From Nostoc sphaeroides (lineage in GTDB: Bacteria; Cyanobacteriota; Cyanobacteriia; Cyanobacteriales; Nostocaceae), in contig NZ_CP031941.1 in assembly GCF_003443655.1 (NCBI RefSeq), positions 5,729,001 through 5,793,000 of the forward strand: a stretch of 64,000 nucleotides of DNA. Reading direction: 5' to 3'. A model generated the notes under the pieces. It saw only the letters and a list, made by a program, of their open reading frames with translations, did no database searches and was not told the origin of the DNA. Positions 25,267 to 34,563 of this stretch are shown here, in pieces (positions within the stretch are counted from its first letter, which is position 1; each line of letters starts with the position of its first letter). The translations under genes and the position numbers were made by a program.

Positions 25267-26862
25267 ATGAATACTGATATTTTAGATGTTATTTATAATG
25301 AGGGTGAAAGATTAATTCCTTTTGTCACTCACAACGATGATGAGGTGATTCGACATTTTAGCTCCTATAATTTCTTTACTAAAATTATTAAGATGGATCT
25401 TGATAAAAGTGATGTCAATGAAATTAATGTTTTGGATGTCGGCTTTGGTTGTGGATATGGTTGTTTCATCTTTTCTAAAATACCAGGTGTAAAGCAGGTA
25501 ACTGGAATAGATGTATCTTATGCTTGCAAATCATTTGCTCAGGAAAACTATGGAGCCAGAAATATTGATTTTGTGGTGGCAGATGCAGCAGAATACTTAG
25601 CGCAAAATCAACCATTTAGTTACATAACATCAAGAGGTGTGCTTGAACACATACCAAACGGACTTAATTTGACAAAAAACTCAAATTATGATCAACGTTT
25701 AATTATTGATGTACCGTACAATGAGAAATCTGGAAATCAGCATCATGTTATCGTTGGCATTAAAGAAGATGCGTTTCAGGGTTATGAAAACTACGAATTA
25801 TTTTACGAGGGACTTGACGGTACTATATACGACACTGCAACCAAACCCTCTGATGCAAATATGATCCTTTGTGTGGCCAGTCGCAAAGGCTTGGCGCGTG
25901 TCAGTGAAATGTTTGATTTTCCGATCCAGCCGGTAAGTATAGAATATGTAAAAAGCGAGATGTTAGCTCGTTCTGAGGATTCTGTTATTCAGTCGGAGAA
26001 TCGTTACTTTAATTACAAAAATCCTACAGACTTACTATTAGCGGTAGAGAACGCCATTCAACACGTAGATGTTGTGTTGGATATTGGGCCAGGGATTGTC
26101 CCAATGAATTATTTCCGACCAAAATTTCATATTTTATTAGAGCCTTTTGATGAGTATGTTCAGATTTTAACCAATAGATTTGCAAATGATGGAAGCGTGT
26201 TTGTAATATCTGGGACATCTCAAAATTTAATGAGCAGTTTTGCTGCCAATTCTGTTGATACAGTTTTTTTACTGGATGTTATTGAGCATCTTACAAAAGA
26301 TGATGGCGTAAGTGTACTAGTACACGCAGAACGGGTTGCCAGAAAGCAGATCATTGTGTTCACTCCTTTGGGTTTTATGCCTCAGACAGTTCATGAAGGA
26401 GAGAAAGATGGATGGGGTTTAGGAGGTGCGTCAGTGCAAGAACATCTTTCTGGTTGGGTACCGGAGGATTTTGGAGCAGGGTGGGATTTTCATATTTGTG
26501 AAACATTCCATAAGGTAGATTTCAGAAATCAATTACTTAGTAAAGAATACGGTGCGTTTTTTGCAATTAAGAATTTTTTTGGTAAGCCCACCCCAATTCC
26601 GCAATCAATTTCGGATATTCGCAAACTTTTGCCATCTGAGGTTGAGTTGGAAAAAGTCAGAGTAGAGTTGATGGAGACTAAAGCTATTTTAGTCAATACA
26701 CAAAATCAATTAGTCGATACACAAAATCAATTAGTCAATACACAAAATCAATTAGTCGATACACAAAATCAATTGCAGAAAATTTCTGAACACCTGGTAG
26801 TTAGAGTTTTGAGAAAAGGAAGAACAAGTATGATAAATTTTGGAAAGTTTTTTATTAGGTAG
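25267..26862 (+). CDS. Tandem SAM methyltransferase with C-terminal coiled coil (WbdD-like chain terminator candidate)
   Basis: A 531-aa protein with two Rossmann methyltransferase-like domains: motif I VLDVGFGCGYGC near residue 60, and VVLDIGPGIVPMNYF near 266 with VDTVFLLDVIEHL near 330. From about 455 it becomes a coiled coil, including four seven-residue repeats (V-N/D-T-Q-N-Q-L) encoded by a 21-bp tandem repeat, then a basic helix (VRVLRKGRTSMINFGKF). The ATG at 25267 is chosen over the GTG at 25255 because GTGAGG forms a Shine-Dalgarno site six bases before it. The architecture and position after wzt resemble chain-terminating WbdD. Confidence 0.7.
   Translation: MNTDILDVIYNEGERLIPFVTHNDDEVIRHFSSYNFFTKIIKMDLDKSDVNEINVLDVGFGCGYGCFIFSKIPGVKQVTGIDVSYACKSFAQENYGARNIDFVVADAAEYLAQNQPFSYITSRGVLEHIPNGLNLTKNSNYDQRLIIDVPYNEKSGNQHHVIVGIKEDAFQGYENYELFYEGLDGTIYDTATKPSDANMILCVASRKGLARVSEMFDFPIQPVSIEYVKSEMLARSEDSVIQSENRYFNYKNPTDLLLAVENAIQHVDVVLDIGPGIVPMNYFRPKFHILLEPFDEYVQILTNRFANDGSVFVISGTSQNLMSSFAANSVDTVFLLDVIEHLTKDDGVSVLVHAERVARKQIIVFTPLGFMPQTVHEGEKDGWGLGGASVQEHLSGWVPEDFGAGWDFHICETFHKVDFRNQLLSKEYGAFFAIKNFFGKPTPIPQSISDIRKLLPSEVELEKVRVELMETKAILVNTQNQLVDTQNQLVNTQNQLVDTQNQLQKISEHLVVRVLRKGRTSMINFGKFFIR
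26692..26775 (+). repeat. Four 21-bp in-frame repeats encoding coiled-coil heptads
   Basis: Units start at 26692, 26713, 26734 and 26755, alternately GTCAATACACAAAATCAATT+A and GTCGATACACAAAATCAATT+A, so the array is two 42-bp units differing only in the last base. It starts at codon 476 of the methyltransferase gene. Confidence 0.95.
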
Positions 26863-26917
26863 ACGTTTGCATACATCATAATAAGTTACTGGAAATCATA
26901 TTGATAGATGGCAAAAT

Positions 26918-27775
26918 ATGAAAGTTTTGGTCATTGGCGTTACTGGAATGTTAGGCAATGCCGTATTCCGAACGTTCTTAAACAGCGGTACTGGTTATGA
27001 TGTAGTTGGTACTGCGCGTAGCGAGAGTGCTTACCGCTTCTTTGATGCAACAACCACCGAAAACATTATTACTGGGGTTGACGTGGAGAATCACGATTTG
27101 TTGGTCAAAGTATTTGCAAAGGTGCGCCCCCAGATAGTAATAAATTGCGTTGGTTTGGTGAAACAACTTGCTGAAGCTAACGATCCACTTTTGGCAGTAC
27201 CCCTCAATACCTTACTACCCCATCGGCTTGCGGCTCTCTGCTCCGTTGTCGGCGCTCGCTTAATTCATATTAGTACCGATTGCGTTTTCTCTGGTGAGAA
27301 GGGTAATTATCTTGAGACTGACTTTCCCGATGGCAAGGATCTCTATGGTCGTTCTAAGTTGTTAGGAGAGGTAAATTATACCCACACGATCACACTCCGT
27401 ACTTCAATAATTGGACATGAACTGTCTGGGAGTCGAAGTCTTATTGGCTGGTTTATATCACAGAAAAATCAGGTGAAGGGTTTTACTCGTGCTATATTTT
27501 CAGGACTGCCAACAGTTGAGTTAGCACGAGTGATCCATGATTTTGTTTTGCCACGCCCGAATTTGCACGGTTTATATCATGTAGCGGCAAAGCCAATCGA
27601 CAAGTACCAATTACTGAAGTTCGTAGCCGAAGTGTACGACAAAAAAATAGAAATTGTGCCTGATGATAGCTTTGTAATTGACCGTTCTCTGAATGCTCAG
27701 AAGTTTTATGAGGCTACGGGTTATGTGGCCCCACAATGGGAAGATTTGATCACACGAATGTATGAGTTCAAATAA
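26918..27775 (+). CDS. RmlD-like sugar-nucleotide reductase (SDR superfamily)
   Basis: A 285-aa extended short-chain dehydrogenase. It has an N-terminal GxxGxxG motif (VIGVTGMLGNAVFRTF), the serine in HISTDCVFSGEKG, and the catalytic YxxxK in LYGRSKLLGEVN. It resembles dTDP-4-dehydrorhamnose reductase and the WbvR/QnlB-type reductases. Together with the next two genes it fits a UDP-acetamido-6-deoxy-L-hexose route, in which it would reduce the 4-keto intermediate. The CapF/WbjC enzyme of the L-fucosamine route is longer, with a cupin domain that is absent here. Confidence 0.75.
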   Translation: MKVLVIGVTGMLGNAVFRTFLNSGTGYDVVGTARSESAYRFFDATTTENIITGVDVENHDLLVKVFAKVRPQIVINCVGLVKQLAEANDPLLAVPLNTLLPHRLAALCSVVGARLIHISTDCVFSGEKGNYLETDFPDGKDLYGRSKLLGEVNYTHTITLRTSIIGHELSGSRSLIGWFISQKNQVKGFTRAIFSGLPTVELARVIHDFVLPRPNLHGLYHVAAKPIDKYQLLKFVAEVYDKKIEIVPDDSFVIDRSLNAQKFYEATGYVAPQWEDLITRMYEFK

Positions 27776-27793
27776 TTTATTCAGGTAGGAAAT

Positions 27794-28804
27794 ATGTTTA
27801 AAGATAAAGTGCTGATGATTACCGGCGGTACAGGCTCATTTGGTAATGCAGTGCTGAAGCAGTTTCTAGAAACTGATGTGCAGGAAATTCGGATATTCAG
27901 CCGAGATGAGAAGAAGCAGGAGGATATGCGGATTTTTTTTGGCAATCCCAAGCTGAAATTTTATATTGGTGATGTGCGAAACTACGACAGTATTCAAGAT
28001 GCCATGAAGGGCGTGAACTATGTTTTTCATGCAGCAGCCTTGAAACAGGTGCCTTCTTGCGAATTTTACCCAATGGAAGCTATACGTACTAATGTACTAG
28101 GCGCTGAGAATGTCATGAATGCCGCCATTGCCAATGGTATAGAACGTGTGGTGCTGTTGAGTACAGATAAAGCCGTATATCCCATCAACGCAATGGGTCT
28201 GTCCAAAGCAATAATGGAAAAGCTTATGGTCGCCAAGGCGCGGGTTCTTGCACCAAGGGAAACCGTCCTCTGTGCTACACGCTACGGTAATGTGATGGCT
28301 TCTCGCGGTTCAGTAATTCCTCTGTTTGTCAGCCAATTGAAGGAAGGGAAAGCAATCACCATAACTGACCCATCAATGACACGCTTCTTGATGTCTTTGC
28401 AGGATTCTGTTGATCTGGTACTTTATGCCTTTAAACATGGAAAACAGGGCGATATTTTTGTACATAAAGCTCCCGCATCAACTGTGGAAGTGCTGGCTTT
28501 GGCTTTAAAGGAGATATTCCAGGTAAATAGCTCGATTCGCGTTATTGGTACTCGTCATGGCGAAAAATTGTATGAGTCCTTGGTGTCTCGTGAAGAAATG
28601 GCGAAAGCCGAGGATATAGGACAATATTTCCGCATTCCTGCTGACAACCGCGATCTAAATTACAATATGTACTTTACAGAAGGTGAGCCAGAAATTGCCA
28701 AGCTGTCTGACTACACCTCCCACAACACCGAGCGCCTTGAGGTTGAAGGAGTCAAACAACTGCTTTTGAAACTTGACTTCATCCAGGAGCAGATCAATGC
28801 TTAA
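27794..28804 (+). CDS. UDP-GlcNAc 4,6-dehydratase/5-epimerase (CapE/WbjB/WbvB-like)
   Basis: A 336-aa CapD-domain SDR. NAD motif TGGTGSFGNAVLKQFL near the N-terminus, FSRDEKKQEDMR, HAAALKQVPSCEFYPMEAI and the catalytic STDKAVYPINAMGLSKAIME (T-D-K plus the modified M-x-x-x-K) are all present. Members act on UDP-GlcNAc to make the 6-deoxy-4-keto-L intermediates leading to L-FucNAc or L-QuiNAc. Soluble cytosolic form, unlike the membrane-bound PglF/CapD type. Overlaps the next gene by 8 bp (ATGCTTAA). Confidence 0.85.
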   Translation: MFKDKVLMITGGTGSFGNAVLKQFLETDVQEIRIFSRDEKKQEDMRIFFGNPKLKFYIGDVRNYDSIQDAMKGVNYVFHAAALKQVPSCEFYPMEAIRTNVLGAENVMNAAIANGIERVVLLSTDKAVYPINAMGLSKAIMEKLMVAKARVLAPRETVLCATRYGNVMASRGSVIPLFVSQLKEGKAITITDPSMTRFLMSLQDSVDLVLYAFKHGKQGDIFVHKAPASTVEVLALALKEIFQVNSSIRVIGTRHGEKLYESLVSREEMAKAEDIGQYFRIPADNRDLNYNMYFTEGEPEIAKLSDYTSHNTERLEVEGVKQLLLKLDFIQEQINA

Positions 28805-29930
28805 GGTGATGACCATCGTCGGTACACGACCAGAACTCATCAAGATGAGCCGAGTGATTGCCGAATTAGATAAATACACTCAGCACATTTTGGTGCATAC
28901 TGGACAGAATTATGATTATGAACTAAATCAGGTTTTTTTTGATGACTTAGAAATTCGTAAGCCTGACTATTTTCTCGAAGTTGCCGGCGCTAATGCGGCG
29001 CAGACCATTGCACAGGTAATTGCTAAAGCTGATGAAATTTTAGAGAAGGAATCTCCTGATGCCGTCATGCTTTACGGAGATACAAATTCCTGTTTGGCCG
29101 TTTTGTCTGCCAAGCGCCGAAAAATCCCTGTTTTTCATATGGAAGCAGGGAATCGTTGTTTTGATCAAAGAGTGCCGGAAGAGTTAAATAGAAAAGTATT
29201 AGACCATCTCTCCGACGTGAACATGGTTCTCACAGAACACGCGCGACGTTATCTTCTAGCCGAAGGAATTCGTCCCGATACGGTCTTTAAAACCGGATCT
29301 CATATGCCGGAGGTGCTTGATTATTATTTGCCCAAGATTCATCAATCTGATGTCTTGATGCGGTTGGGATTGGAACCTCGAAAGTATTTTTTGATCAGCG
29401 CTCACCGTGAAGAAAATGTCGATTCTCCTAAAGTTTTGGCTGATCTTCTAGATACGTTAAATGCCTTGGTTACAGAATATGAATTTCCAGTGATTGTTTC
29501 AACCCATCCTCGTACCCGTAAGCGTTTAGAGGATCTTGACTATACAGCTTTTAGCGATCGGATTCTTTTCAGTAATCCGTTTGGTTTTCTGGACTATATA
29601 CAGTTGCAAATGCAGGCATTTTGTGTTTTGTCCGACAGTGGCACGATTACTGAAGAAACCTCATTGCTCAATTTGCCGGCAATCACGATTCGGAACACAC
29701 ACGAGCGTCCTGAAGGAATGGATGCTGGTGTGCTTGTGATGAGTGGACTTAAACGTAATAGCGTCTTAGACGCTGTGAGGGTAGTGACTACACAATTTTC
29801 CGAATCTGCAAAGCCAATTTTATCCGTAGCTGATTATAACAATTTCCATGTATCGAAGCAGATTGTACGAATTGTTTTGAGTTACGTTGACTACATCAAT
29901 CGTGTTGTTTGGTCTAAACCTGATGATTAA
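28797..29930 (+). CDS. UDP-N-acetylhexosamine 2-epimerase (WecB family; WbjD/WbvD-like)
   Basis: A 377-aa enzyme from the ATG at 28797, which follows AGGAG and overlaps the stop of the previous gene; an upstream in-frame ATG (28773) is less likely. Family motifs: VMTIVGTRPELIKMSRVI, HTGQNYDYELN, VMLYGDTNSCLA, EAGNRCFDQRVPEELNRK and SDSGTITEETSLL. It inverts C2 of a UDP-N-acetyl sugar. As the third gene of the CapE-type set it more likely acts on the 6-deoxy-L sugar than on UDP-GlcNAc itself. Confidence 0.85.
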   Translation: MLKVMTIVGTRPELIKMSRVIAELDKYTQHILVHTGQNYDYELNQVFFDDLEIRKPDYFLEVAGANAAQTIAQVIAKADEILEKESPDAVMLYGDTNSCLAVLSAKRRKIPVFHMEAGNRCFDQRVPEELNRKVLDHLSDVNMVLTEHARRYLLAEGIRPDTVFKTGSHMPEVLDYYLPKIHQSDVLMRLGLEPRKYFLISAHREENVDSPKVLADLLDTLNALVTEYEFPVIVSTHPRTRKRLEDLDYTAFSDRILFSNPFGFLDYIQLQMQAFCVLSDSGTITEETSLLNLPAITIRNTHERPEGMDAGVLVMSGLKRNSVLDAVRVVTTQFSESAKPILSVADYNNFHVSKQIVRIVLSYVDYINRVVWSKPDD

Positions 29931-29963
29931 CAATTCAAAATTCAAAATTCAAAATTCAAAATT
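29931..29963. repeat. AAAATTC heptamer array
   Basis: Four to five units of ATTCAAA immediately after the epimerase gene. It is followed by a short GC-rich inverted repeat (GGGGATTTAAACCCC, near 29980) typical of dispersed palindromes in this genome. Confidence 0.7.
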
Positions 29964-30140
29964 AAAGACATTTCAGACGGGGATTTAAACCCCGACTGAA
30001 ATGGGTGCTACATATAGATGTAGGGGTCTTAAATCCTTTAATTCACGATAAAGATTGGTTACATGATGATCTTGCCAGGTAATTGAATCAAGTAACTGAC
30101 CTATAGACTGAGTGTTGTGTGAGGTGGCGACGAACTATAC

Positions 30141-31010
30141 ATGATTAATAAAAAAATTAACAATTCATATTTAAACAAAGACTACTGGTTGCGTCTTCAC
30201 GCCGATTTTGGGGGCAGGTTACAGTCTGTAGGTTGGCCTAGTTTGAGTGAGGAGTTTAATAAGATCAAGTATGAGAGTGAGTTAAAATCTTTTGTAAAAA
30301 TTCTTATTGAGCTAAATCTTCAACATGAGAATGAACTAAAAATTCTTGAGGTTGGAGTTGGTACTGGGTTTTGGATCACTGCTGTGCGAGATTTTTTTTC
30401 GGAGTGCGGATTAAATCTTCAATTTACGGCTGCGGATATTTCTGTTGAGACCCTTGATTTTGTTGTCAATCGTTATCCAAATGTATTTGCCGAACAGCTT
30501 GATCTTGCCTCTGTTTCTGTGGGCAAGTTTGCACAGCAGTTTGACATAGTGTTGTCTTTAATGGTGCTTTTGCATCTGACAAATGCTGAGGCATTCAATA
30601 ACGGGTTAAGGTTTTCTGCAACTAGTGTACGTGAGGGAGGTGTGTTAGTTCTCTATGAACCTGCAATAGTTTATTCTTATTCACCTTGGAGCGATCGCCC
30701 CATATCCTCTGAGGATAATTCCTTAAGTAGATATATCACAGAATTTGATAAAATCCTGATCAAGGAAGGGTTTGAGCGATTGGCTGTTTTTCCTGGTGCC
30801 AGCTGGTTGACTAACTCTCCTATTGAAGCATCTACATACATCGGCTTTAAGACTAGAGAGTTTTTTTGGAAGATATTGGCTAAAACGGTATATTGCTCAG
30901 ATTTATTGTCCCGGTTATCTCGACCGATAATTCTCAAGCTCGACGCATTAATTAAGCAAAGGGGAAATGGGTGTAGTGGCAAGTTCTTAATTTACAGGAA
31001 ATATTGTTGA
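30141..31010 (+). CDS. Class I SAM-dependent methyltransferase
   Basis: A 289-aa methyltransferase. Motif I ILEVGVGTGFWITAVRDFF near residue 72, an acidic motif II in FTAADISVETLDFV, and FDIVLSLMVLLHLTNAEAF form the SAM-binding core. The C-terminal third (STYIGFKTREFFWKILAKTV) is helical and probably binds the acceptor. It probably methylates a sugar of the exported glycan or its lipid carrier; the substrate is not identifiable. Its G+C and codon use appear low like those of the preceding genes, and HIP1 sites are scarce. Confidence 0.8.
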   Translation: MINKKINNSYLNKDYWLRLHADFGGRLQSVGWPSLSEEFNKIKYESELKSFVKILIELNLQHENELKILEVGVGTGFWITAVRDFFSECGLNLQFTAADISVETLDFVVNRYPNVFAEQLDLASVSVGKFAQQFDIVLSLMVLLHLTNAEAFNNGLRFSATSVREGGVLVLYEPAIVYSYSPWSDRPISSEDNSLSRYITEFDKILIKEGFERLAVFPGASWLTNSPIEASTYIGFKTREFFWKILAKTVYCSDLLSRLSRPIILKLDALIKQRGNGCSGKFLIYRKYC

Positions 31011-31205
31011 TGATTGCACAGATAATAGAGAGTTCCTGAACCGGAAATCTTACATTGAAGTACATTTTACCGAAAATGTGCCGATAGTCTCGATAAATGC
31101 CCTTTATATATCCTGTTAAACATTGGTGCTTCCACTGAACAAGCTTGTTTTTTATTCGTAATTAAGGCAAATATTTGTAGTGGATTTATATTTTTTAGCA
31201 GACAA

Positions 31206-32393
31206 ATGAATCTCTTCATCATCCCTTCCTGGTATCCAAATACTACGCAACCTATTGCAGGTATTTTTACTAAAGAACAAGCAGTAGCAATTGCCTCTCT
31301 TGCATCTAACATTAGGGTAATTGTGAGTACATGGGGACATGATGACGGAAATCTTCCATTGCGGCGTCCAGATCGTTGGATAAGGGCTTTGAGTTGGAGA
31401 CTTGCCCAAAAAAATGATCAAATTCGTGAATCTGATGGAGTTGTCGAGGTTTTTAATCCCACACTGACTTGGAATCGCTTCTTTTTCAGCAGCATCAATC
31501 GTTTAGTAGATGTAAACCGCAGAAATTTTCAGCTTGCAACTGAGCATTACGGAAAAATCGATTTGATTCACGCTCATGTGAGCTATCCCGCCGGTTATAT
31601 TGCATCAATTCTGAAAAAAGAATTTGGGGTTCCGTATGTTCTAACTGAACATATGGGGCCCTTTCCATTCCCTTCGCTTCTCAAGTCAGGGATGCCTATT
31701 CCTGAAATTATTGCTGCATTTTCAAATGCCTCTGCATCAATTGCAGTCAGCCCTTCCCTAGCTGATTGCATAGAGGGGTTTGGTTTGCCTCGGCCCATGA
31801 TAGTACCGAATATGATTGATGAACGTCGGTTTAACCTTGCTAGTCTGTCGTCTGACCGCTTTATTTTCTTCACACTATGTACGCTTACCAACCAAAAGGG
31901 TATCGATCATCTTTTATATGCGTTAGCTCACTGGAATCCGCCTTCAAATAAGGTAGAGATTAGGATCGGTGGCGATGGTCCTATGCGCTCTATCTATATG
32001 GCATTAGCCGATCGCCTTGGAGTCTCGGATCATGTTCATTGGCTTGGTCTGGTTAGTCGTAATATGGCTCCTCGATTATTTCAGGAATGTCATACTTATG
32101 TTATGCCTTCGCTGCATGAGACATTTGGCATTGTTTATGCCGAAGCGATCGCAAGCGGTAAACCTGTTATTGCTACGCGTTGTGGGGGGGCTGAATTCAT
32201 TGTTAATAAGAATAATGGCAGGCTCGTAGAAATTGGCAACGTTGAAGAACTTGCTGAGACAATGAATTGGATGTATCTCAATTGGTCAGGCTTTGACCCA
32301 ATCGCTATTCGACTAGATTTTGAAACCAGATTTTCTCGAACCTCAGTGGTTAAAAAACTTTGTCATTTATACGACCAAGTTCTCAGGAAGTAA
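31206..32393 (+). CDS. Family 4 glycosyltransferase
   Basis: A 395-aa GT-B transferase. N-terminal MNLFIIPSWYPNTTQPIAGI (W-Y-P motif of a GT4 subset), acceptor region DLIHAHVSYPAGYIASIL and VPYVLTEHMGPFPFPSL, donor motifs FTLCTLTNQKGIDHLLYAL, and E-x7-E in LHETFGIVYAEAIASGKPVI. A 195-bp gap before it suggests its own promoter. Confidence 0.88.
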   Translation: MNLFIIPSWYPNTTQPIAGIFTKEQAVAIASLASNIRVIVSTWGHDDGNLPLRRPDRWIRALSWRLAQKNDQIRESDGVVEVFNPTLTWNRFFFSSINRLVDVNRRNFQLATEHYGKIDLIHAHVSYPAGYIASILKKEFGVPYVLTEHMGPFPFPSLLKSGMPIPEIIAAFSNASASIAVSPSLADCIEGFGLPRPMIVPNMIDERRFNLASLSSDRFIFFTLCTLTNQKGIDHLLYALAHWNPPSNKVEIRIGGDGPMRSIYMALADRLGVSDHVHWLGLVSRNMAPRLFQECHTYVMPSLHETFGIVYAEAIASGKPVIATRCGGAEFIVNKNNGRLVEIGNVEELAETMNWMYLNWSGFDPIAIRLDFETRFSRTSVVKKLCHLYDQVLRK

Positions 32394-32466
32394 TTGAGCT
32401 TATTCAGTACTTACGGGCAGAGGTAGAACCGACAATATTAATTAATAGATAAGTGAATAATTTAGG

Positions 32467-34401
32467 ATGTGTGGAATTGCAGGATTATTGTTATTTGACG
32501 GCTCAGGGATTGATTTAAATATCTTAAAATCACTCAGTAATTCTTTGAGCGATCGCGGTCCTGATGACTTAGGATTCTTAGGATGGTCTTTATCTGCACC
32601 TGTTCAAATCTCCCGAAATCCTGAAGCTGTAGAGAATAGCCGGATTTGCCTATTACATCGTCGCCTGTCTATTTTGGATCTTAGTCCTGCTGGCTGGCAA
32701 CCAATGGGAACACCTGATGGACGGTATTACATTGTATTCAATGGCGAAATTTACAACTATCTCGAACTGCAAACCCAGTTAAAAGCTTTAGGGCATGAAT
32801 TTCGTTCCCATTCCGATACAGAAGTATTATTAGCAGCCTACGCCCAATGGGGTGTCAAAGCTTTAAATAAATTAGTAGGGATGTTTGCCTTTGCCATCCT
32901 TGACACTTGGGAACATACCTTATTCTTAGCCCGCGACTTTTTCGGAATTAAGCCCCTCTATTACACCTACTACCAAAATGGATTAGCTTTTGCTTCGGAA
33001 ATCAAGTCACTGCTCAAACTACCTGGTGTCAAGCGCCGTGTTAATCCCCAACGACTATATGACTACCTACATTCTGGACTGACTGATTACGGCAGTGAAA
33101 CCCTATTCGCTGATATCAAGCAACTACCTTCATCCCATTTCCTGAAAATTTCTCTGGACAAACCCCAAAAACCCAAAATTGAGCGCTACTGGCAGTTTGA
33201 GTTAAACCAACATTTAGATATTACATTTGCAGAAGCTACAGAACACCTGCGTCACTTATTCTTAGAAAGCGTCAGTTTGCATCTGCGAAGCGATGTACCC
33301 GTAGGGGCGGCACTTTCTGGTGGTATAGATTCTTCTGCCATTGTCATGGCGATGCGACATCTACAAGGAGAACAACTACAACTGCATACATTTAGCTATA
33401 TTGCCTCAGATCCAGTCCTCTGCGAAGAAAAATGGGTGGATACAGTGGCAGAAGCGGCGGCCGTGGTAGGACATAAAGTACAGGCATCTCCTGAAGAATT
33501 GATAAGCGACCTCAATAGACTTATTGATTTGCAAGATGAACCCTTTGGTAGTACTAGTATTTATGCTCAGTATCGCGTGTTCCAACTAGCAAAAACTGCT
33601 GGCATTAAGGTGATGCTGGACGGACAGGGAGCCGATGAACTCTTGGGCGGCTACCGTCCATACTTAGCTGCACGACTGGCTTCTCTACTGCGTCAGGGGG
33701 AATGGGGATCTGCCAACCAGTTTTTGCAACAATCAATAAAGCTACCGGGAACTAGTCAAAAAAAGCTGCTACTACGGGCTGTCGGATTACTCTTACCGCC
33801 GAGTATCCAAGCATCATTGAGACAGTTAGTAAATAAAGACGTGAAACCTAGCTGGTTGAATAGTGACTGGTTTAACCGACATGGACTGGTTCCCAAACTC
33901 TATCAAGGCAAACATGGTGAAGAAATGTTGCGGTCAGAATTGTACCATGCCTTGACCGAAACCAGCCTACCAATGCTTCTGCGGTATGAAGACCGTAATT
34001 CTATGGGACACTCAATTGAAAGTCGGGTTCCCTTTCTCACACCTGCTTTGATTAATTTTGTTTTGTCCTTACCAGAAGAATTTATTATTGCTAGGGATGG
34101 CACCTCTAAAGCAATTTTCCGCCAAGCAATGCGGGGTATAGTCCCAGATGCTATCTTAGACCGTAAAGATAAAATTGGTTTTGCCACACCTGAGCAACAC
34201 TGGCTAAAAACTTTACGTCCTTGGGTGGAAGCAGTGCTAAACAGTGAAATGGCAACTCAGATTCCTGCATTGAATTTACAACAGGTTAAAGAAGAATTTC
34301 AAGCAGTATTAGACGGACGGTCGGCCTTTGATTTCCGCATCTGGCGCTGGGTGAACTTAATTCGCTGGGCAGAACGCTTTAGCGTGACTTTTGATGACTG
34401 A
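32467..34401 (+). CDS. asnB: Asparagine synthetase-type glutamine amidotransferase (AsnB family)
   Basis: A 644-aa class II glutamine amidotransferase. Cys2 after the initiator Met (MCGIAG) is the glutaminase nucleophile; RRLSILDLS and FNGEIYNY complete the glutaminase domain. The synthetase domain has the PP-loop SGGIDSSAIVMAM and DGQGADELLGGYRPY. It is longer than housekeeping AsnB (about 554 aa), matching the AsnB-like enzymes found in polysaccharide clusters that convert sugar uronic acids to amides (WbpS type). Given wbpABDE in the same locus, sugar amidation is plausible, but asparagine synthesis cannot be excluded. Confidence 0.85.
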   Translation: MCGIAGLLLFDGSGIDLNILKSLSNSLSDRGPDDLGFLGWSLSAPVQISRNPEAVENSRICLLHRRLSILDLSPAGWQPMGTPDGRYYIVFNGEIYNYLELQTQLKALGHEFRSHSDTEVLLAAYAQWGVKALNKLVGMFAFAILDTWEHTLFLARDFFGIKPLYYTYYQNGLAFASEIKSLLKLPGVKRRVNPQRLYDYLHSGLTDYGSETLFADIKQLPSSHFLKISLDKPQKPKIERYWQFELNQHLDITFAEATEHLRHLFLESVSLHLRSDVPVGAALSGGIDSSAIVMAMRHLQGEQLQLHTFSYIASDPVLCEEKWVDTVAEAAAVVGHKVQASPEELISDLNRLIDLQDEPFGSTSIYAQYRVFQLAKTAGIKVMLDGQGADELLGGYRPYLAARLASLLRQGEWGSANQFLQQSIKLPGTSQKKLLLRAVGLLLPPSIQASLRQLVNKDVKPSWLNSDWFNRHGLVPKLYQGKHGEEMLRSELYHALTETSLPMLLRYEDRNSMGHSIESRVPFLTPALINFVLSLPEEFIIARDGTSKAIFRQAMRGIVPDAILDRKDKIGFATPEQHWLKTLRPWVEAVLNSEMATQIPALNLQQVKEEFQAVLDGRSAFDFRIWRWVNLIRWAERFSVTFDD

Positions 34402-34563
34402 AAATGCGAGTAAGCTGTCGCGCTTTTAAATTGCACAAATAGCATTTCTCTTATTTTTTATCTTTCGTCCCCACTTAATAATGAGTTCTCCATCATTTAG
34501 CAATCTATCTAAAAGATTGTTCAGTTACTTATAAAAGACTCGATCTGGAAATAAACTTAGAAC

